Assembly (NCBI RefSeq): GCF_030268885.1
Contig: NZ_BSSA01000024.1
Location: 67,521 to 131,520 of the forward strand
DNA from: Kitasatospora phosalacinea
Lineage (GTDB): Bacteria; Actinomycetota; Actinomycetes; Streptomycetales; Streptomycetaceae
Direction: 5' to 3'
DNA length: 64,000 nt
Below are positions 1-8,464 of this stretch, piece after piece; position 1 is the first letter of the stretch; the number at the start of each line of letters is the position of its first letter. The notes under the pieces are model-generated. The model searched no databases, was not told where the DNA came from, and saw only the letters and a program-made list of their open reading frames with translations. The translations under genes were made by a program, and so were the position numbers.

Positions 1-84
1 TGGCCGGACCCGCTCCCGGGCAGCGAGCAGGGCGACGTGGTCTACGCGCTGACCCGCGCCGAGCGGGAGGCGTCCGCGCGCTGA
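1..84 (+). CDS. C-terminal end of an unidentified protein (partial)
   Basis: The window opens inside a gene: frame 1 is open from the first base to a TGA at 82-84, giving 27 residues that end in an acidic and basic tail (VVYALTRAEREASAR). Codon use fits the genome. The fragment is too short to assign a family. It runs in the same direction as uppP, whose start is 173 bp downstream. Confidence 0.55.
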   Translation, partial: WPDPLPGSEQGDVVYALTRAEREASAR

Positions 85-219
85 GGCCGCCGGTGCGAAT
101 GGTCCGGTCCGTCCGGATCTGCACCTTTGCGATCTTCAGTACATCCGGACCCCTTATCATCTGCCCGCACCGGACCGCGCCCGGCCGCCGGACCACCCAC
201 GAACGAACAGGAAACCGCC

Positions 220-261
220 ATGCTGAGCCTCCGAGAGATATCCACGGCGGGTGTCCGGTGA
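220..261 (+). CDS. Possible 13-codon leader ORF overlapping the uppP start
   Basis: An ATG at 220, preceded by AGGAA at a good ribosome-binding distance, opens a 13-residue frame (MLSLREISTAGVR). Its TGA (259-261) overlaps the GTG start of uppP in a GTGA arrangement. That geometry would couple uppP translation to the leader. There is no homology support, so this is an inference from spacing alone. Confidence 0.3.
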   Translation: MLSLREISTAGVR

Positions 262-1103
262 CCGAGTGGTTCCACGCCGCCGTGCTCGGCCTGGTGCAGG
301 GGCTGACCGAGTTCCTGCCGGTCTCCTCCAGCGCCCACCTGCGGGTCTTCTCCGCCCTGGCCGGCTGGGACGACCCGGGCGCGGCGTTCACGGCGGTGAC
401 GCAGCTGGGCACCGAGTCCGCGGTGCTGATCTACTTCCGGCGCGACATCGGCGCGATCGTCAGGGCCTGGACGCTGTCGCTGTTCCGGGCTGAGTGGCGG
501 CGCGACCAGAACGCGAAGCTCGGCTGGTACGTGATCGTCGGCACGCTGCCGATCGGCATCCTCGGCAAGCTGTTCCAGGACACCATCGAGACCACCCTGC
601 GCGACCTGCGCCTGATCGGCACCACGCTGATCGTCTTCGGCGTGGTCCTGGCGGTCGCCGACCGCTCCCGCGCCGTCCGCAACGCCCGTCCGATCGGCGC
701 GCTGAACTTCCGGCACGCGCTGATCTACGGCGGCGCCCAGTCACTGGCGCTGATCCCGGGCGTCTCCCGCTCCGGCGGCACGATCAGCGCGGGCCTGTTC
801 CTCGGCTACAGCCGGGAGGCGGCCGCCCGCTACTCCTTCCTGCTCGCCATCCCGGCGGTGCTGGCCTCCGGCGGCCTGGAGCTGCTCAAGATCGGTGACG
901 GCCCGGCGCCCGCCTGGGGTCCGACGATCCTGGCCACCCTGATCGCCTTCGCGGTCGGCTACGCGGCGATCGCCTGGTTCCTGAAGTACATCTCGCACAA
1001 CAGCTTCACGCCGTTCGTGGTCTACCGGATCCTGCTCGGCATCACCATCATCGCCCTGGTCACCGCGGGCACCCTCGACCCGAACGCGGGCGCCGTGCAC
1101 TGA
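258..1103 (+). CDS. uppP: Undecaprenyl-diphosphatase UppP (BacA)
   Basis: Integral membrane phosphatase that converts undecaprenyl diphosphate to the monophosphate, recycling the lipid carrier for peptidoglycan and other surface polymers; overexpression gives bacitracin resistance in known members. Both family signatures are present: the glutamate-rich QGLTEFLPVSSSAH motif at about residues 14-27 and PGVSRSGGT from about residue 167. The rest is hydrophobic with several membrane spans. At 281 aa it has normal length. The frame is open back to position 93, but GTG at 258 is chosen because the family signature begins just after it. A perfect 12-bp hairpin follows the gene. The carrier it regenerates would be used by the polysaccharide genes to the right. 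Confidence 0.93.
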   Translation: MTEWFHAAVLGLVQGLTEFLPVSSSAHLRVFSALAGWDDPGAAFTAVTQLGTESAVLIYFRRDIGAIVRAWTLSLFRAEWRRDQNAKLGWYVIVGTLPIGILGKLFQDTIETTLRDLRLIGTTLIVFGVVLAVADRSRAVRNARPIGALNFRHALIYGGAQSLALIPGVSRSGGTISAGLFLGYSREAAARYSFLLAIPAVLASGGLELLKIGDGPAPAWGPTILATLIAFAVGYAAIAWFLKYISHNSFTPFVVYRILLGITIIALVTAGTLDPNAGAVH

Positions 1104-1122
1104 CGCCCTCGCACCGCCCCGC

Positions 1123-1159
1123 GGGGACGGTCCGCCGGAGCCCCGGCCGGACCGTCCCC
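1123..1159 (+). terminator. Hairpin terminator after uppP
   Basis: Perfect 12-bp inverted repeat (1123-1134 with 1148-1159) and a 13-base loop, starting 20 bp after the uppP stop. There is no T-run, as is usual in streptomycetes. Confidence 0.6.
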
Positions 1160-1222
1160 GTGGCCGTTCCCGCTCCCGCCGTCACCCCGTCGCGGGGCGA
1201 CGCGCCGGGACGCCGAAGATCG

Positions 1223-1251
1223 TTGCCGTTCGATCTGATGTGCGATTAAAT
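1223..1251 (+). promoter_or_regulatory. Likely vegetative promoter of the VOC gene
   Basis: TTGCCG (1223-1228), a 17-bp spacer and TTAAAT (1246-1251) lie 8 bases before the ATG at 1260. The AT-rich -10 is conspicuous in this GC-rich background. The transcript would be leaderless or nearly so. Confidence 0.5.
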
Positions 1252-1259
1252 CCCTTGGC

Positions 1260-1709
1260 ATGACGCTCACTTGGAAAATTGTCGTGGACAGCCGGGACTC
1301 CGCCGAGCTCGCCGAGTTCTGGGCCGCCGCCCTCGAGTACGAGGTCGAGGACCCGACCGCGCTGATCGACGACCTGCTCGCCGCCGGCCGGCTCCCCGCC
1401 GCCGCGGTCCGCGAACACGGGGGCCGCAAGCTGTTCCGCGGCTACGCGGCCGTCCGCCACCCCGAGGACCCGTACGACCCGGCGAGCGGCGTCGGCAAGG
1501 GCCGCCGGATCCTCTTCCAGGACGTCCCCGAGACCAAGCAGGGCAAGAACCGGCTGCACATCGACGTCCACTCCGACGGCGAACTCGACGCCGTGGTGGC
1601 CCGGTTGGAGAAGCTCGGCGCCACCCGGGTCGAGGAGCAGGACCAGGGCCCGGCCGGCCACTGGTGGGTGATGCGCGACCCCGAGGGCAACGAGTTCTGC
1701 GTCGCCTGA
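1260..1709 (+). CDS. VOC-family (glyoxalase-like) protein
   Basis: Small 149-aa protein of the vicinal oxygen chelate fold, glyoxalase-like type. N-terminal TWKIVVDSRDSAELAEFW and C-terminal WVMRDPEGNEFCVA are typical beginnings and ends of such domains, and NRLHIDVHSD lies in the second half where a metal-ligand histidine is expected. Family members include dioxygenases, glyoxalases and antibiotic-binding proteins, so the substrate cannot be inferred. It stands alone, facing an ArsR-type regulator convergently across a hairpin. The start is well placed after a clear promoter. Confidence 0.8.
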   Translation: MTLTWKIVVDSRDSAELAEFWAAALEYEVEDPTALIDDLLAAGRLPAAAVREHGGRKLFRGYAAVRHPEDPYDPASGVGKGRRILFQDVPETKQGKNRLHIDVHSDGELDAVVARLEKLGATRVEEQDQGPAGHWWVMRDPEGNEFCVA

Positions 1710-1736
1710 ACCGGTCGCCCGGACGCCCGACCTCAA

Positions 1737-1766
1737 CCGGACGCCCGGCCTCAACCAGGCGTCCGG
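1737..1766. terminator. Convergent terminator hairpin with short tandem repeats
   Basis: Perfect 9-bp stem (1737-1745 with 1758-1766) between the convergent VOC and ArsR genes. The surrounding 1720-1785 is built from imperfect 18-bp units ending in CCTCAACC or CCTCAGCG. Confidence 0.5.
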
Positions 1767-1768
1767 CC

Positions 1769-2758
1769 TCAGCGGGCGCCCGGCCCCGCCACCAGCCGGT
1801 CGCCCAGCTCCGTGCGGTGGTAGAGCACCCGGCGGCCCACCCTGGTCCGGTCGACCAGGCCGCTGTCGCGCAGGATCGCCAGGTGCCCGCCGACCGTGCC
1901 CACCGACTGGGCCAGCAGCAGGGCGAGTTCGCTGGTGGTGGCGGGCGTCTCCAGGTTCCGCAGGATCTGCGCCCGCCCGCCGCCGAGCAGCCGGGCCAGC
2001 GCCCGCCCGTCCCCCGGCCGGTCGCCGCCGCCGTCCTCCCCCGTCCCGCGGGCCGGGTACACCATCGCGTACGGGCGGCCCGGCGCCTCGCACAGCCAGG
2101 AGCTGCGCTGCGCCGTGACCGGGACGAACAGCATCCCGTCCGGCCCGACCAGCCGGTCCGGCCCGGGGCGGTCGCTGAACCGGATCGCGTCCGCGCCGAC
2201 CCAGGCGCTGGTCCGGTTCATCAGGTGCAGGGCCCGCGGCCAGCCGTGCGCGGCCAGCAGCCCGGCCCGGTGGGTGACGTCGCGCTGCAGGGCGGCCCGC
2301 CGGGCGGGCCAGTCCGCGGCCAGGTGCGCGTCCCAGACCTCGCGGAACAGCGCGGCGGCGCGGGCGCCGTGGCCGCGGCCGGTGAGCCCGTCCAGTCGCT
2401 GGCCCGCCCAGGCGTGCGCCTGCGAGGTGCGCAGTCCCGCCTCCGCCACCTCGTCCGGCACCCGCGCCACCTCGGCGAGTTCGGACTCCAGCGTGGTCTC
2501 CATGCCGCCGCCCGGCGGCAGCGTCAGGTGGTCCGGCAGGTACTTGGTCGCCGCGATCAGCTCCACCAGCGCCCGCGCGTACCCGTCCCCCGCCAGCCGG
2601 GCCAGGAACGCCGGACGGTGCCGCTCCCGCCAGGCCGCGGCCCACGGCTCGGTGTGCGGACGGGCCAGTTGGACGACCGCCGCCAGCGTCTCCGCGAACG
2701 GCGACAGCGCGAACCGGGACCGCGACAGCGCGAGCGAGTCCAGCCGCAGCACGACCAC
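1769..2758 (-). CDS. ArsR-type winged-helix regulator with long N-terminal domain (DUF5937-like)
   Basis: A 329-aa regulator. The C-terminal 80 residues form a winged helix of ArsR type: leucine-rich helices, a recognition region around SVGTVGGHLAILRDSG and a wing ending RVGRRVLYHRT. The N-terminal 240 residues have the composition of the DUF5937-type effector domain seen in many actinobacterial ArsR proteins. GTG at 2758 is chosen because GGGAGG sits 8 bases before it; extension further upstream would run into the divergent MFS gene. It is divergent from that MFS gene, with a perfect 6+6 bp palindrome between them, so it most likely represses the exporter and itself. The ligand is unknown. 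Confidence 0.8.
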   Translation of the reverse strand: MVVLRLDSLALSRSRFALSPFAETLAAVVQLARPHTEPWAAAWRERHRPAFLARLAGDGYARALVELIAATKYLPDHLTLPPGGGMETTLESELAEVARVPDEVAEAGLRTSQAHAWAGQRLDGLTGRGHGARAAALFREVWDAHLAADWPARRAALQRDVTHRAGLLAAHGWPRALHLMNRTSAWVGADAIRFSDRPGPDRLVGPDGMLFVPVTAQRSSWLCEAPGRPYAMVYPARGTGEDGGGDRPGDGRALARLLGGGRAQILRNLETPATTSELALLLAQSVGTVGGHLAILRDSGLVDRTRVGRRVLYHRTELGDRLVAGPGAR

Positions 2759-2784
2759 GGCACCGCCCTCCCCCCTCGATGGCC

Positions 2785-2802
2785 TTTCGGCGGATCCCGA
2801 AA
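2785..2802. promoter_or_regulatory. Candidate ArsR operator
   Basis: TTTCGG, 6 bases, CCGAAA: a perfect palindrome in the 83-bp gap between the divergent ArsR and MFS starts, next to a -10-like TAGAGG. Its position and symmetry suit binding by the winged-helix dimer encoded alongside. Confidence 0.5.
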
Positions 2803-2841
2803 CGATAGAGGCAGCGGCCCGCGGCCTCCCACACTCTGCGG

Positions 2842-4041
2842 GTGCTTCCACCACTCCTTCACCACCCCGGTTTCCGCCGCTTCCTGCTGGGCCGGACGGT
2901 CTCCCTGCTGGGCAGCGCGACGGCCCCGGTGGCCCTGGCCTTCGCCGTCCTCGACGCCGCCGCCGGACGGGCCGCCGACCTGGGCGCCGTGCTGGCCGTC
3001 CGGACGGTGCCGCTGCTGGGCCTGCTGCTGCTCGGCGGCGCGGTCGCCGACCGGTTCCCGCGGCGCACCGTCCTGGTCACCACCCACCTCGGCGCGGGCC
3101 TCAGCCAGGGCGCGGCCGCCGCCCTGCTGCTCACCGGCCACTACGCGCTCGGGCCGTTCGCCGCCCTGGAGTTCTGCAACGGCGCGCTGACCGCCTTCAC
3201 CTCGCCCGCGCTGCGCGGCGTGCTGCCCGAACTCGTCCCGCCCGGGCAGCTCCGGCCCGCCAACGCCCTGCTGGGCCTCGCCGACAACGCCGGGAAACTG
3301 CTCGGTCCGCCGCTGGCCGGACTGCTGGTCGCCGGGGCCGGGCCCGGCTGGGCGGTCGCCCTCGACGCGGCGAGCTACCTGCCCGCCGCGTACCTCCTGG
3401 CCCGGCTCCCGGTCGGGGCCGCCCGCCCCCGACCGGCCGGGCTGCGCCGGGAGCTGCGCGCGGGCTGGACGGTCCTGCGCCGCACCCGCTGGCTCTGGTG
3501 GACCACCTGGTCCTGCTGCGTCACCAACCTGCTGCTGGTCGGGCCCTGGCAGGTCCTCGGCCCGCAGCTGGCCGGGCCCGCCCGGTGGGGCGTCCTGCTC
3601 GCCGCCCGCGGCGCCGGGCTGCTGCTGGCGGGCACCGCCGCCTACCGGCTGGCCCCGCGCCGCCTGCTCGCCACCGGCCAGCTCGCCGGGCTGCTGCTCC
3701 CGCTGCCCCTGCTCGCCCTCGGCCGGCACGGCCCCGTCCCCTGGCTGCTGGCCGCGGCGTTCGCCTCCGGCCTGGGCCTGGCGCTGTCCGCCACCGCCTG
3801 GGACACCTCGCTCCAGGAGCACCTGCCGAACGAGGTCCTCTCCCGGGTGTCGGCCAACGCCGACGTCCTCTCCTACCTGGCGATCCCGCTCGGCCAGCTC
3901 GCCTGCGGACCGCTCACCGGCCGTTTCGGCGCCCCGGCCGTGGCCACCGCCGCCGCGACGGCCCAGGCCGCCCTCGTCCTGCTCCCGCTGCTCTCCCCCG
4001 CCGTCCGCCGCCTGCCGCACGCCGCCCCGGCCCCGGCCTGA
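2842..4041 (+). CDS. MFS transporter (drug-exporter type)
   Basis: A 399-aa polytopic membrane protein with about 12 hydrophobic segments. The loop after TM2 has the MFS signature GGAVADRFPRRTVLV (motif A type). The C-terminal half has LPNEVLSRVSANADVLSYLAIPLG, common in EntS/MFS_3-type exporters. The start is GTG at 2842. It is divergent from the ArsR regulator and shares its operator region, which suggests an inducible efflux system. The substrate cannot be told from sequence. Confidence 0.82.
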   Translation: MLPPLLHHPGFRRFLLGRTVSLLGSATAPVALAFAVLDAAAGRAADLGAVLAVRTVPLLGLLLLGGAVADRFPRRTVLVTTHLGAGLSQGAAAALLLTGHYALGPFAALEFCNGALTAFTSPALRGVLPELVPPGQLRPANALLGLADNAGKLLGPPLAGLLVAGAGPGWAVALDAASYLPAAYLLARLPVGAARPRPAGLRRELRAGWTVLRRTRWLWWTTWSCCVTNLLLVGPWQVLGPQLAGPARWGVLLAARGAGLLLAGTAAYRLAPRRLLATGQLAGLLLPLPLLALGRHGPVPWLLAAAFASGLGLALSATAWDTSLQEHLPNEVLSRVSANADVLSYLAIPLGQLACGPLTGRFGAPAVATAAATAQAALVLLPLLSPAVRRLPHAAPAPA

Positions 4042-4068
4042 GCACGGCCGGGTGACCGGGCCGACGGG

Positions 4069-4830
4069 TCAGGCGGAGGGGGACTTCCGGCGGCGCAGCA
4101 CCAGGACGACCAGCGCGCCGAGGACGGCGACGCCCGCGATGCTGCCGAGCACGACCGCGGTGGTGCTGGTGCCGTCCGCGCCGTCCTCCGGGGCCGCGGC
4201 CGCCACGGAGGGCGCGGCGGACGGGCTGGACGGCGCGCTCGCCGAAGCCGAAGCCGGTGCTGAGGCCGAGGCCGAGGCCGAGGCCGAGGCCGCGGCGGAC
4301 GCCGGGGCGCTCGCACCGACCCCCGCGAGCGGGGTCGCCCCGGGGGCGGCCGGGCGCAGGGCGAGCGTCGGGGCGGGGTGCTCCGGCTTGCTGCCGTTCT
4401 GCGGGAGCTCGATCCAGCGGTCGGTGTGGCCGTCGGAGTAGTCGACCAGGGTCTTGAAGACCAGCGAGTCGGTGTCGGGCAGCTGCCGGACCTTGACCGT
4501 CCACTCGGCGGCCGCGCCGGGCGCAAGGGACGGTCCGGCCACCGCGTAGCCGTCGGCGGTGGGCGTCAGGGCCCAGCCGTCGGGGGCCTTGACCAGGGTG
4601 ACGTCGGCGGGGGCGAGCCCGCCGGGCAGCACGACCTTGACGTCGGCGATGCCCGCCGTGGAGGACTCGCCCTCGGCGGAGAAGGCCACCTGGGCGTCGA
4701 CCGCGAGGGCCTGTGCGGTCGAGGAGTCGACCTCGACGTGCGCCGCCGCGGCCCCGGCCGCGCCGAGCACCAGGCCCAGCGCGAGGGCGGCGGGTACGAC
4801 GGACCGGCGGAGCGCTCGTGATCGCTGCAT
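4069..4830 (-). CDS. ycnI: YcnI-type (DUF1775) copper-binding membrane-anchored protein
   Basis: A 253-aa secreted, membrane-anchored protein. It has a basic N-terminus and a hydrophobic signal peptide ending AGAAAA, so the mature protein would start AHVEVD or HVEVD. In characterised YcnI the first histidine forms a mono-histidine brace for Cu(II), helped by a Glu and a Trp. Here candidates are that His, a Glu in AEGES and the Trp of TDRWIELPQ. A long Ala-Ser linker (about residues 165-205) leads to one C-terminal TM helix and RRRK anchor. No CopC/CopD gene lies beside it, unlike many homologues. Likely role: extracytoplasmic copper trafficking. Confidence 0.85.
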   Translation of the reverse strand: MQRSRALRRSVVPAALALGLVLGAAGAAAAHVEVDSSTAQALAVDAQVAFSAEGESSTAGIADVKVVLPGGLAPADVTLVKAPDGWALTPTADGYAVAGPSLAPGAAAEWTVKVRQLPDTDSLVFKTLVDYSDGHTDRWIELPQNGSKPEHPAPTLALRPAAPGATPLAGVGASAPASAAASASASASASAPASASASAPSSPSAAPSVAAAAPEDGADGTSTTAVVLGSIAGVAVLGALVVLVLRRRKSPSA

Positions 4831-4838
4831 GGCCGAAC

Positions 4839-4844
4839 AGCTTA
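4839..4844 (-). promoter_or_regulatory. -10 box of ycnI (leaderless)
   Basis: TAAGCT on the minus strand, 8 bases before the ATG at 4830. It overlaps the stop codon of the upstream HEAT-repeat gene, so ycnI may be transcribed from inside that gene's end. Confidence 0.35.
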
Positions 4845-6266
4845 CCGGTCGCGGGCCGTCAGGCGGCCGCGGACGGCGGCGTGCACCTCGGCCTCCTCGG
4901 CCGGGTCGGCGGCGAGCCGGCGCAGGCGTTCGAGGACGCGGACGTCACCGGTGGTGACGTGGGTGGCGGCGAGCTCGCGGGTGGACTCCTCGCAGTCCCA
5001 GAGGCACTCGACGGCCGGTCCGGCCCCGAAGTTGGGGTCGGTGACGGCGAGCGCCTGGGCGGCGCGGCCGCGCAGCTCGGAGGAGGCGGCTTCGCCGTAG
5101 ACGTGCCGCAGGGCGGGGACGGCGGCGGTGGCGTGCAGTCGGCCGACGCCGTCGACCAGGCTGCCGAGGGCGGCGCCGGTGACGCCGTTCAGCGAGATCC
5201 ACTGGTGCAGTCCGGCGACGACCAGCGGGGCGTCGCAGGCTTCGCCCGCGTCGGCGAGGAGGCGGACGGCGGCCTGGGCGAGGGCGCTGTCCGCGCCGCC
5301 GGTCGCCGGGTCGGCCCAGCGGCGGGCGTGCGCGAGCGCCTCGGGACCTCGCATCCGGCCGAGCAGCTCCAGCGAGGCCCGGACCACCCGGTGGTCCAGG
5401 TCCGCGGCGGCGGTCTCGATCAGGGCGGCGGCGGCCGGGTCGCGCTGCTCGACGAGGTGCCGGAGCGCGGCGCAGCGGGCGCCGGCCGGTCCGTGCGCGG
5501 CGGCGTCGTGCAGCAGCGGCGCGTCCTCGGGGCGGACGACGGCGGTGAGGCAGCGGGCGGCCGCGGCGGCGCGGCGGGCGAGGGCGTCGGGTGCGGCGCT
5601 GTCGCCCTGGTCGGCCCAGGCGAGCACGTCGGCGGTGGACCAGCCGGGGGTGACGCCGGGGCGGTTCAGTTGCCGTTGCCACAGGTCGAACGGCGACTGC
5701 TCGGCGGCGGCGGCGACCCGCGGGTGGTGGGCGGCCCACAGCCGCCACACCCGGGGCTCGTACGCGGCGCGGACGGCTTCGCGCAGTTCGGCGTCGCCCT
5801 CCGGGTCGGCCGGGAAGCGGGCGAGGACGGCGGGGGCGAGGGCGAGCAGGGCCTCGTCGGTGTCGCGCAGGGCGAGCTCGTCGAGGGCCCAGGCCCAGTT
5901 GGTTCCGGTGGTGGTGTAGGCGCGCAGCAGGTCGAGGGCGTCGCGGCGGCCGTAGCCGGCGAGGTGGCCCAGGACGGCGAGGGCGAGGCCGGTGCGGGCC
6001 TCGTCGGTGTCGAGGCTGTCCTCGGGCGAGTGCAGGTGGAGCTCGATGCCGGTGAGGGGGGCTTCGAGCTCCATGTAGAGGCGTGCGTAGTACAGGGAGC
6101 GGTTCTCGACCTGCCAGTCGGCGCGGGGGTCGTTGGTGACGCAGGTCTCGACGGCGGCGATCGCCTCGTCGCGGTCTGCGGCCAACGCATGCAGCTGCCC
6201 GTCTCCGCGGCCTCTCTGCAGGAGGCCGAGGAGGCTGGCGCTGGGCGCTATCACTGGCTCGAACAT
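4842..6266 (-). CDS. HEAT-repeat protein
   Basis: A cytoplasmic all-helical protein of about 474 aa made of degenerate alpha-alpha repeats (for example RRDALDLLRAYTTTG and SELRGRAAQALAVTDPNF), as in HEAT/PBS-lyase-like scaffolds. No catalytic motif is visible. From memory, full-length relatives occur widely in Streptomyces and begin MFEPVIAPS, so ATG at 6266 is preferred to a possible GTG at 6332. The biochemical role is unknown; HEAT arrays usually mediate protein-protein contacts. It is followed closely by ycnI in the same direction, but there is no functional link I can name. Confidence 0.72.
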   Translation of the reverse strand: MFEPVIAPSASLLGLLQRGRGDGQLHALAADRDEAIAAVETCVTNDPRADWQVENRSLYYARLYMELEAPLTGIELHLHSPEDSLDTDEARTGLALAVLGHLAGYGRRDALDLLRAYTTTGTNWAWALDELALRDTDEALLALAPAVLARFPADPEGDAELREAVRAAYEPRVWRLWAAHHPRVAAAAEQSPFDLWQRQLNRPGVTPGWSTADVLAWADQGDSAAPDALARRAAAAARCLTAVVRPEDAPLLHDAAAHGPAGARCAALRHLVEQRDPAAAALIETAAADLDHRVVRASLELLGRMRGPEALAHARRWADPATGGADSALAQAAVRLLADAGEACDAPLVVAGLHQWISLNGVTGAALGSLVDGVGRLHATAAVPALRHVYGEAASSELRGRAAQALAVTDPNFGAGPAVECLWDCEESTRELAATHVTTGDVRVLERLRRLAADPAEEAEVHAAVRGRLTARDR

Positions 6267-6533
6267 GAGGTCAGCATCCGTTGCGGCGGTCGTCGTGGCA
6301 ACGGGATTTCCGTCGCCGGGGTCGGTTGGCACAGCTCAGGCGCCCGGGCGCCGGAATCACCGAAGGTTACCGCCTGGGTGGCCGGTCTGCACACAGGGCA
6401 ACGGATTTCCCCGGCGTGACCGTGGCAAACCGGGTCCGTCCGTACCGGATCGACCCCTTCCGCAACGGGACGTGCGTTCGAGCACGAATCGGATCGGCCC
6501 GCAGCTGGGAAAGGGCTCCGGGCCGACGGGCCG

Positions 6534-8018
6534 TCAGACCGTCCGGGGGCCCCGCGGCGCGGGGAGGGCCGCGTGGATCTGCTCCCGGAGTTCGGCGACC
6601 GCGGGCAGCCCCTGGTAGCGGGTGGAGAGGCGGTACATCTCGCGCAGCCGGTCCCAGGTGCGCTTGGAGGAGGTGTCGTTGATCGAGGCGAGGGCCAGCT
6701 TGGCCTGCACCTGGGCCTCGTCGGGTTCGCCGGAGATCCAGTGGATGGAGGCCAGGTTGATCCGGTCGAGCAGCGCGGAGCGCTCCCGGCCGGTGGCCTG
6801 GCGCAGCCGGATCGCGGTCTGGGCGTGCCGGAGGGCGAGCGGGACGGCGCCGGGGTCGTGCTCGGCGAGGGTGCGGTAGACCAGGGCCTGCATGCCGTGC
6901 AGCTCGGCCTCGTTGAACAGCTGCATCCAGCTGGGGGCGGGTTCGGCGGCGTCCTGGACGAAGAGCTCCTCGGCCTCGCCGAGCACCCGGCGGGTGGCCT
7001 CGGAGCGGCCGAGCGCGGCCTGCGCCCAGGCCTCGACGGTGTGCAGCATGGCCCGGGTGCGCGGCTGGGTGCCCTCCTTCGGCCCGGCGCTGGCGTTGGC
7101 GAGCTGCATGAGTTCGAGGGCGTCGTCGGCCCGGCCGAGGTGGAGCATCTGGCGGGCGGCCCGGGAGATCGCCTCCCCGGCCCGGGGGCGGTCGTCGGCC
7201 TCCCGGGCGGCCTGCGCGGCGATCACGAAGTAGCGCTGGGCGGTGGGTTCGAGGCCGACGTCGTGGGACATCCAGCCGGCCAGCACCGCGAGGTTGGCGG
7301 CGACCGTCCAGAGCCTGCGCTCCAGCGCGGGCGGGTGGCCGTGGGTGAGCAGGCCGCCGACCTCGTTGAGCTGGCCGACCACGGCCTTGCGCTGGAGCCC
7401 GCCGCCGCGCGAGGCGTCCCAGGCCCGGAACACCTCGACGGCGCGTTCCAGGGCGGCGACCTCCTCGTTGCCGACCGGTCCGGGTTCGTAGACGTCGAGG
7501 ACGGGCCGGGGCCCGCCCCGGGCGGGGACGTGGCGGGGGCCGGGACGGGCGGCCGCCGCGGCGACGGCGCCGCCGGTCAGCCAGTCGTGCAGGTTGTCGG
7601 CGATGACCGCGCCCGCCGCGAGGGCGGCCGAGGCGCCGACCAGTCCGCGTCTGTTCAGCATGAGGTCCATTCCCGTGAACTCGGTGAGGACCGCGGCCGT
7701 CCGATCCGGTGCCCAGGGCTCCTTCGGCGGTACTGCGCTGCTGCCGGACCTGGTGGGCCGGTGTCGTTCGAGACCTAGGTCCTCGGTGGTGACGACACGG
7801 CCGAGCCGCTCCGTGAACACGGCGGCCAGCACCCTCGGCACCGGGTCGCGCGGGATCTCTCCCTGCTCGATCCAGCGCCGGACCCGGGAGGTGTCGGTGG
7901 ACAGCTGCTGCTCGCCCAGCGCGGCACCCCGCCGGTTGACCAGCCGGGCCAGCTCGCCCTTGGACCATCCGGTCAGGGCGAAGTGGTCGGCCAGTCTGGT
8001 GTTCGGCCCCTTGCTCAA
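6534..8018 (-). CDS. nsdB: NsdB-like TPR regulator
   Basis: A protein of about 494 aa resembling NsdA/NsdB, Streptomyces proteins reported as negative regulators of antibiotic production and sporulation. The N-terminus (TGWSKGELARLVNRR, then STDTSRVRRWIEQG) is the conserved helix-turn-helix-like segment. WAPDRTAAVLTEFTGMDLML links to a hydrophobic stretch and then a tetratricopeptide-rich C-terminal two-thirds (LEPTAQRYFVIAAQAAREAD, GEAISRAARQML). The start is TTG at 8018, matching the family N-terminus (LSKGPNTRLADHF); a GTG at 8048 would lie upstream of the predicted transcription start. Assignment to NsdB rather than NsdA rests on remembered similarity. Confidence 0.75.
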   Translation of the reverse strand: MSKGPNTRLADHFALTGWSKGELARLVNRRGAALGEQQLSTDTSRVRRWIEQGEIPRDPVPRVLAAVFTERLGRVVTTEDLGLERHRPTRSGSSAVPPKEPWAPDRTAAVLTEFTGMDLMLNRRGLVGASAALAAGAVIADNLHDWLTGGAVAAAAARPGPRHVPARGGPRPVLDVYEPGPVGNEEVAALERAVEVFRAWDASRGGGLQRKAVVGQLNEVGGLLTHGHPPALERRLWTVAANLAVLAGWMSHDVGLEPTAQRYFVIAAQAAREADDRPRAGEAISRAARQMLHLGRADDALELMQLANASAGPKEGTQPRTRAMLHTVEAWAQAALGRSEATRRVLGEAEELFVQDAAEPAPSWMQLFNEAELHGMQALVYRTLAEHDPGAVPLALRHAQTAIRLRQATGRERSALLDRINLASIHWISGEPDEAQVQAKLALASINDTSSKRTWDRLREMYRLSTRYQGLPAVAELREQIHAALPAPRGPRTV

Positions 8019-8464
8019 CTGAAGCCCCCAGGATCCTCGGCTGGTCACCGACCCTAGTGGCTCTGTCACATGCCAGGCGACCATTCGCCAGGGTTCGCCA
8101 GGGTGCGCTACGTGGTGTGCCAGTGCCGTCGGGGTGTCAGGTAGGTATGCGCCACCCCGGCTTCGCACCGGAACGGCCCCCGACCGGCTCGGACTCCACT
8201 TCCGACGGTACGTCAGGCGGCCGTCCGGGAGCGGCGTTCCGGGGGGTGGCGCGACCGGGTGGCGCGGGGGCGCCGGGCAGGGCGCGGTGCACGTCGGAGC
8301 GGTCGCACTCCCCAGGGTGCGGGCGGTTCCGGGGCACCGTCGGCCGTGCCCGGCGCCCGCGCCCCACCCGGCGGCCCGGCCCGGTAAGGACCCGGGCCCG
8401 CGCGTCTCCCAGCTCCACCTGCTTTCCGCTGTGCCGCCGGTCAAGGAAGGACCCTCACCAGCCC
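8019..8464. promoter_or_regulatory. Divergent regulatory region between nsdB-like and phosphotransferase genes
   Basis: 446 bp without a gene. On the minus strand TAGGGT (8051-8056) is a plausible -10 for the nsdB-like gene. Upstream of it TTCGCCAGGG is repeated perfectly head to tail at 8094-8103 and 8104-8113, with a related half (TGCCAGGCGA) at 8081-8090, a possible regulator-binding array. From 8120 to 8450 I see no conserved feature except a GGAAGGA ribosome site before the ATG at 8465. Confidence 0.4.

Noticed and set aside
4200..4300. Run of GCCGAG units that looks like a microsatellite
   Set aside because: It lies in frame within the YcnI-type gene and encodes its Ala-Ser linker, so it is part of the protein.
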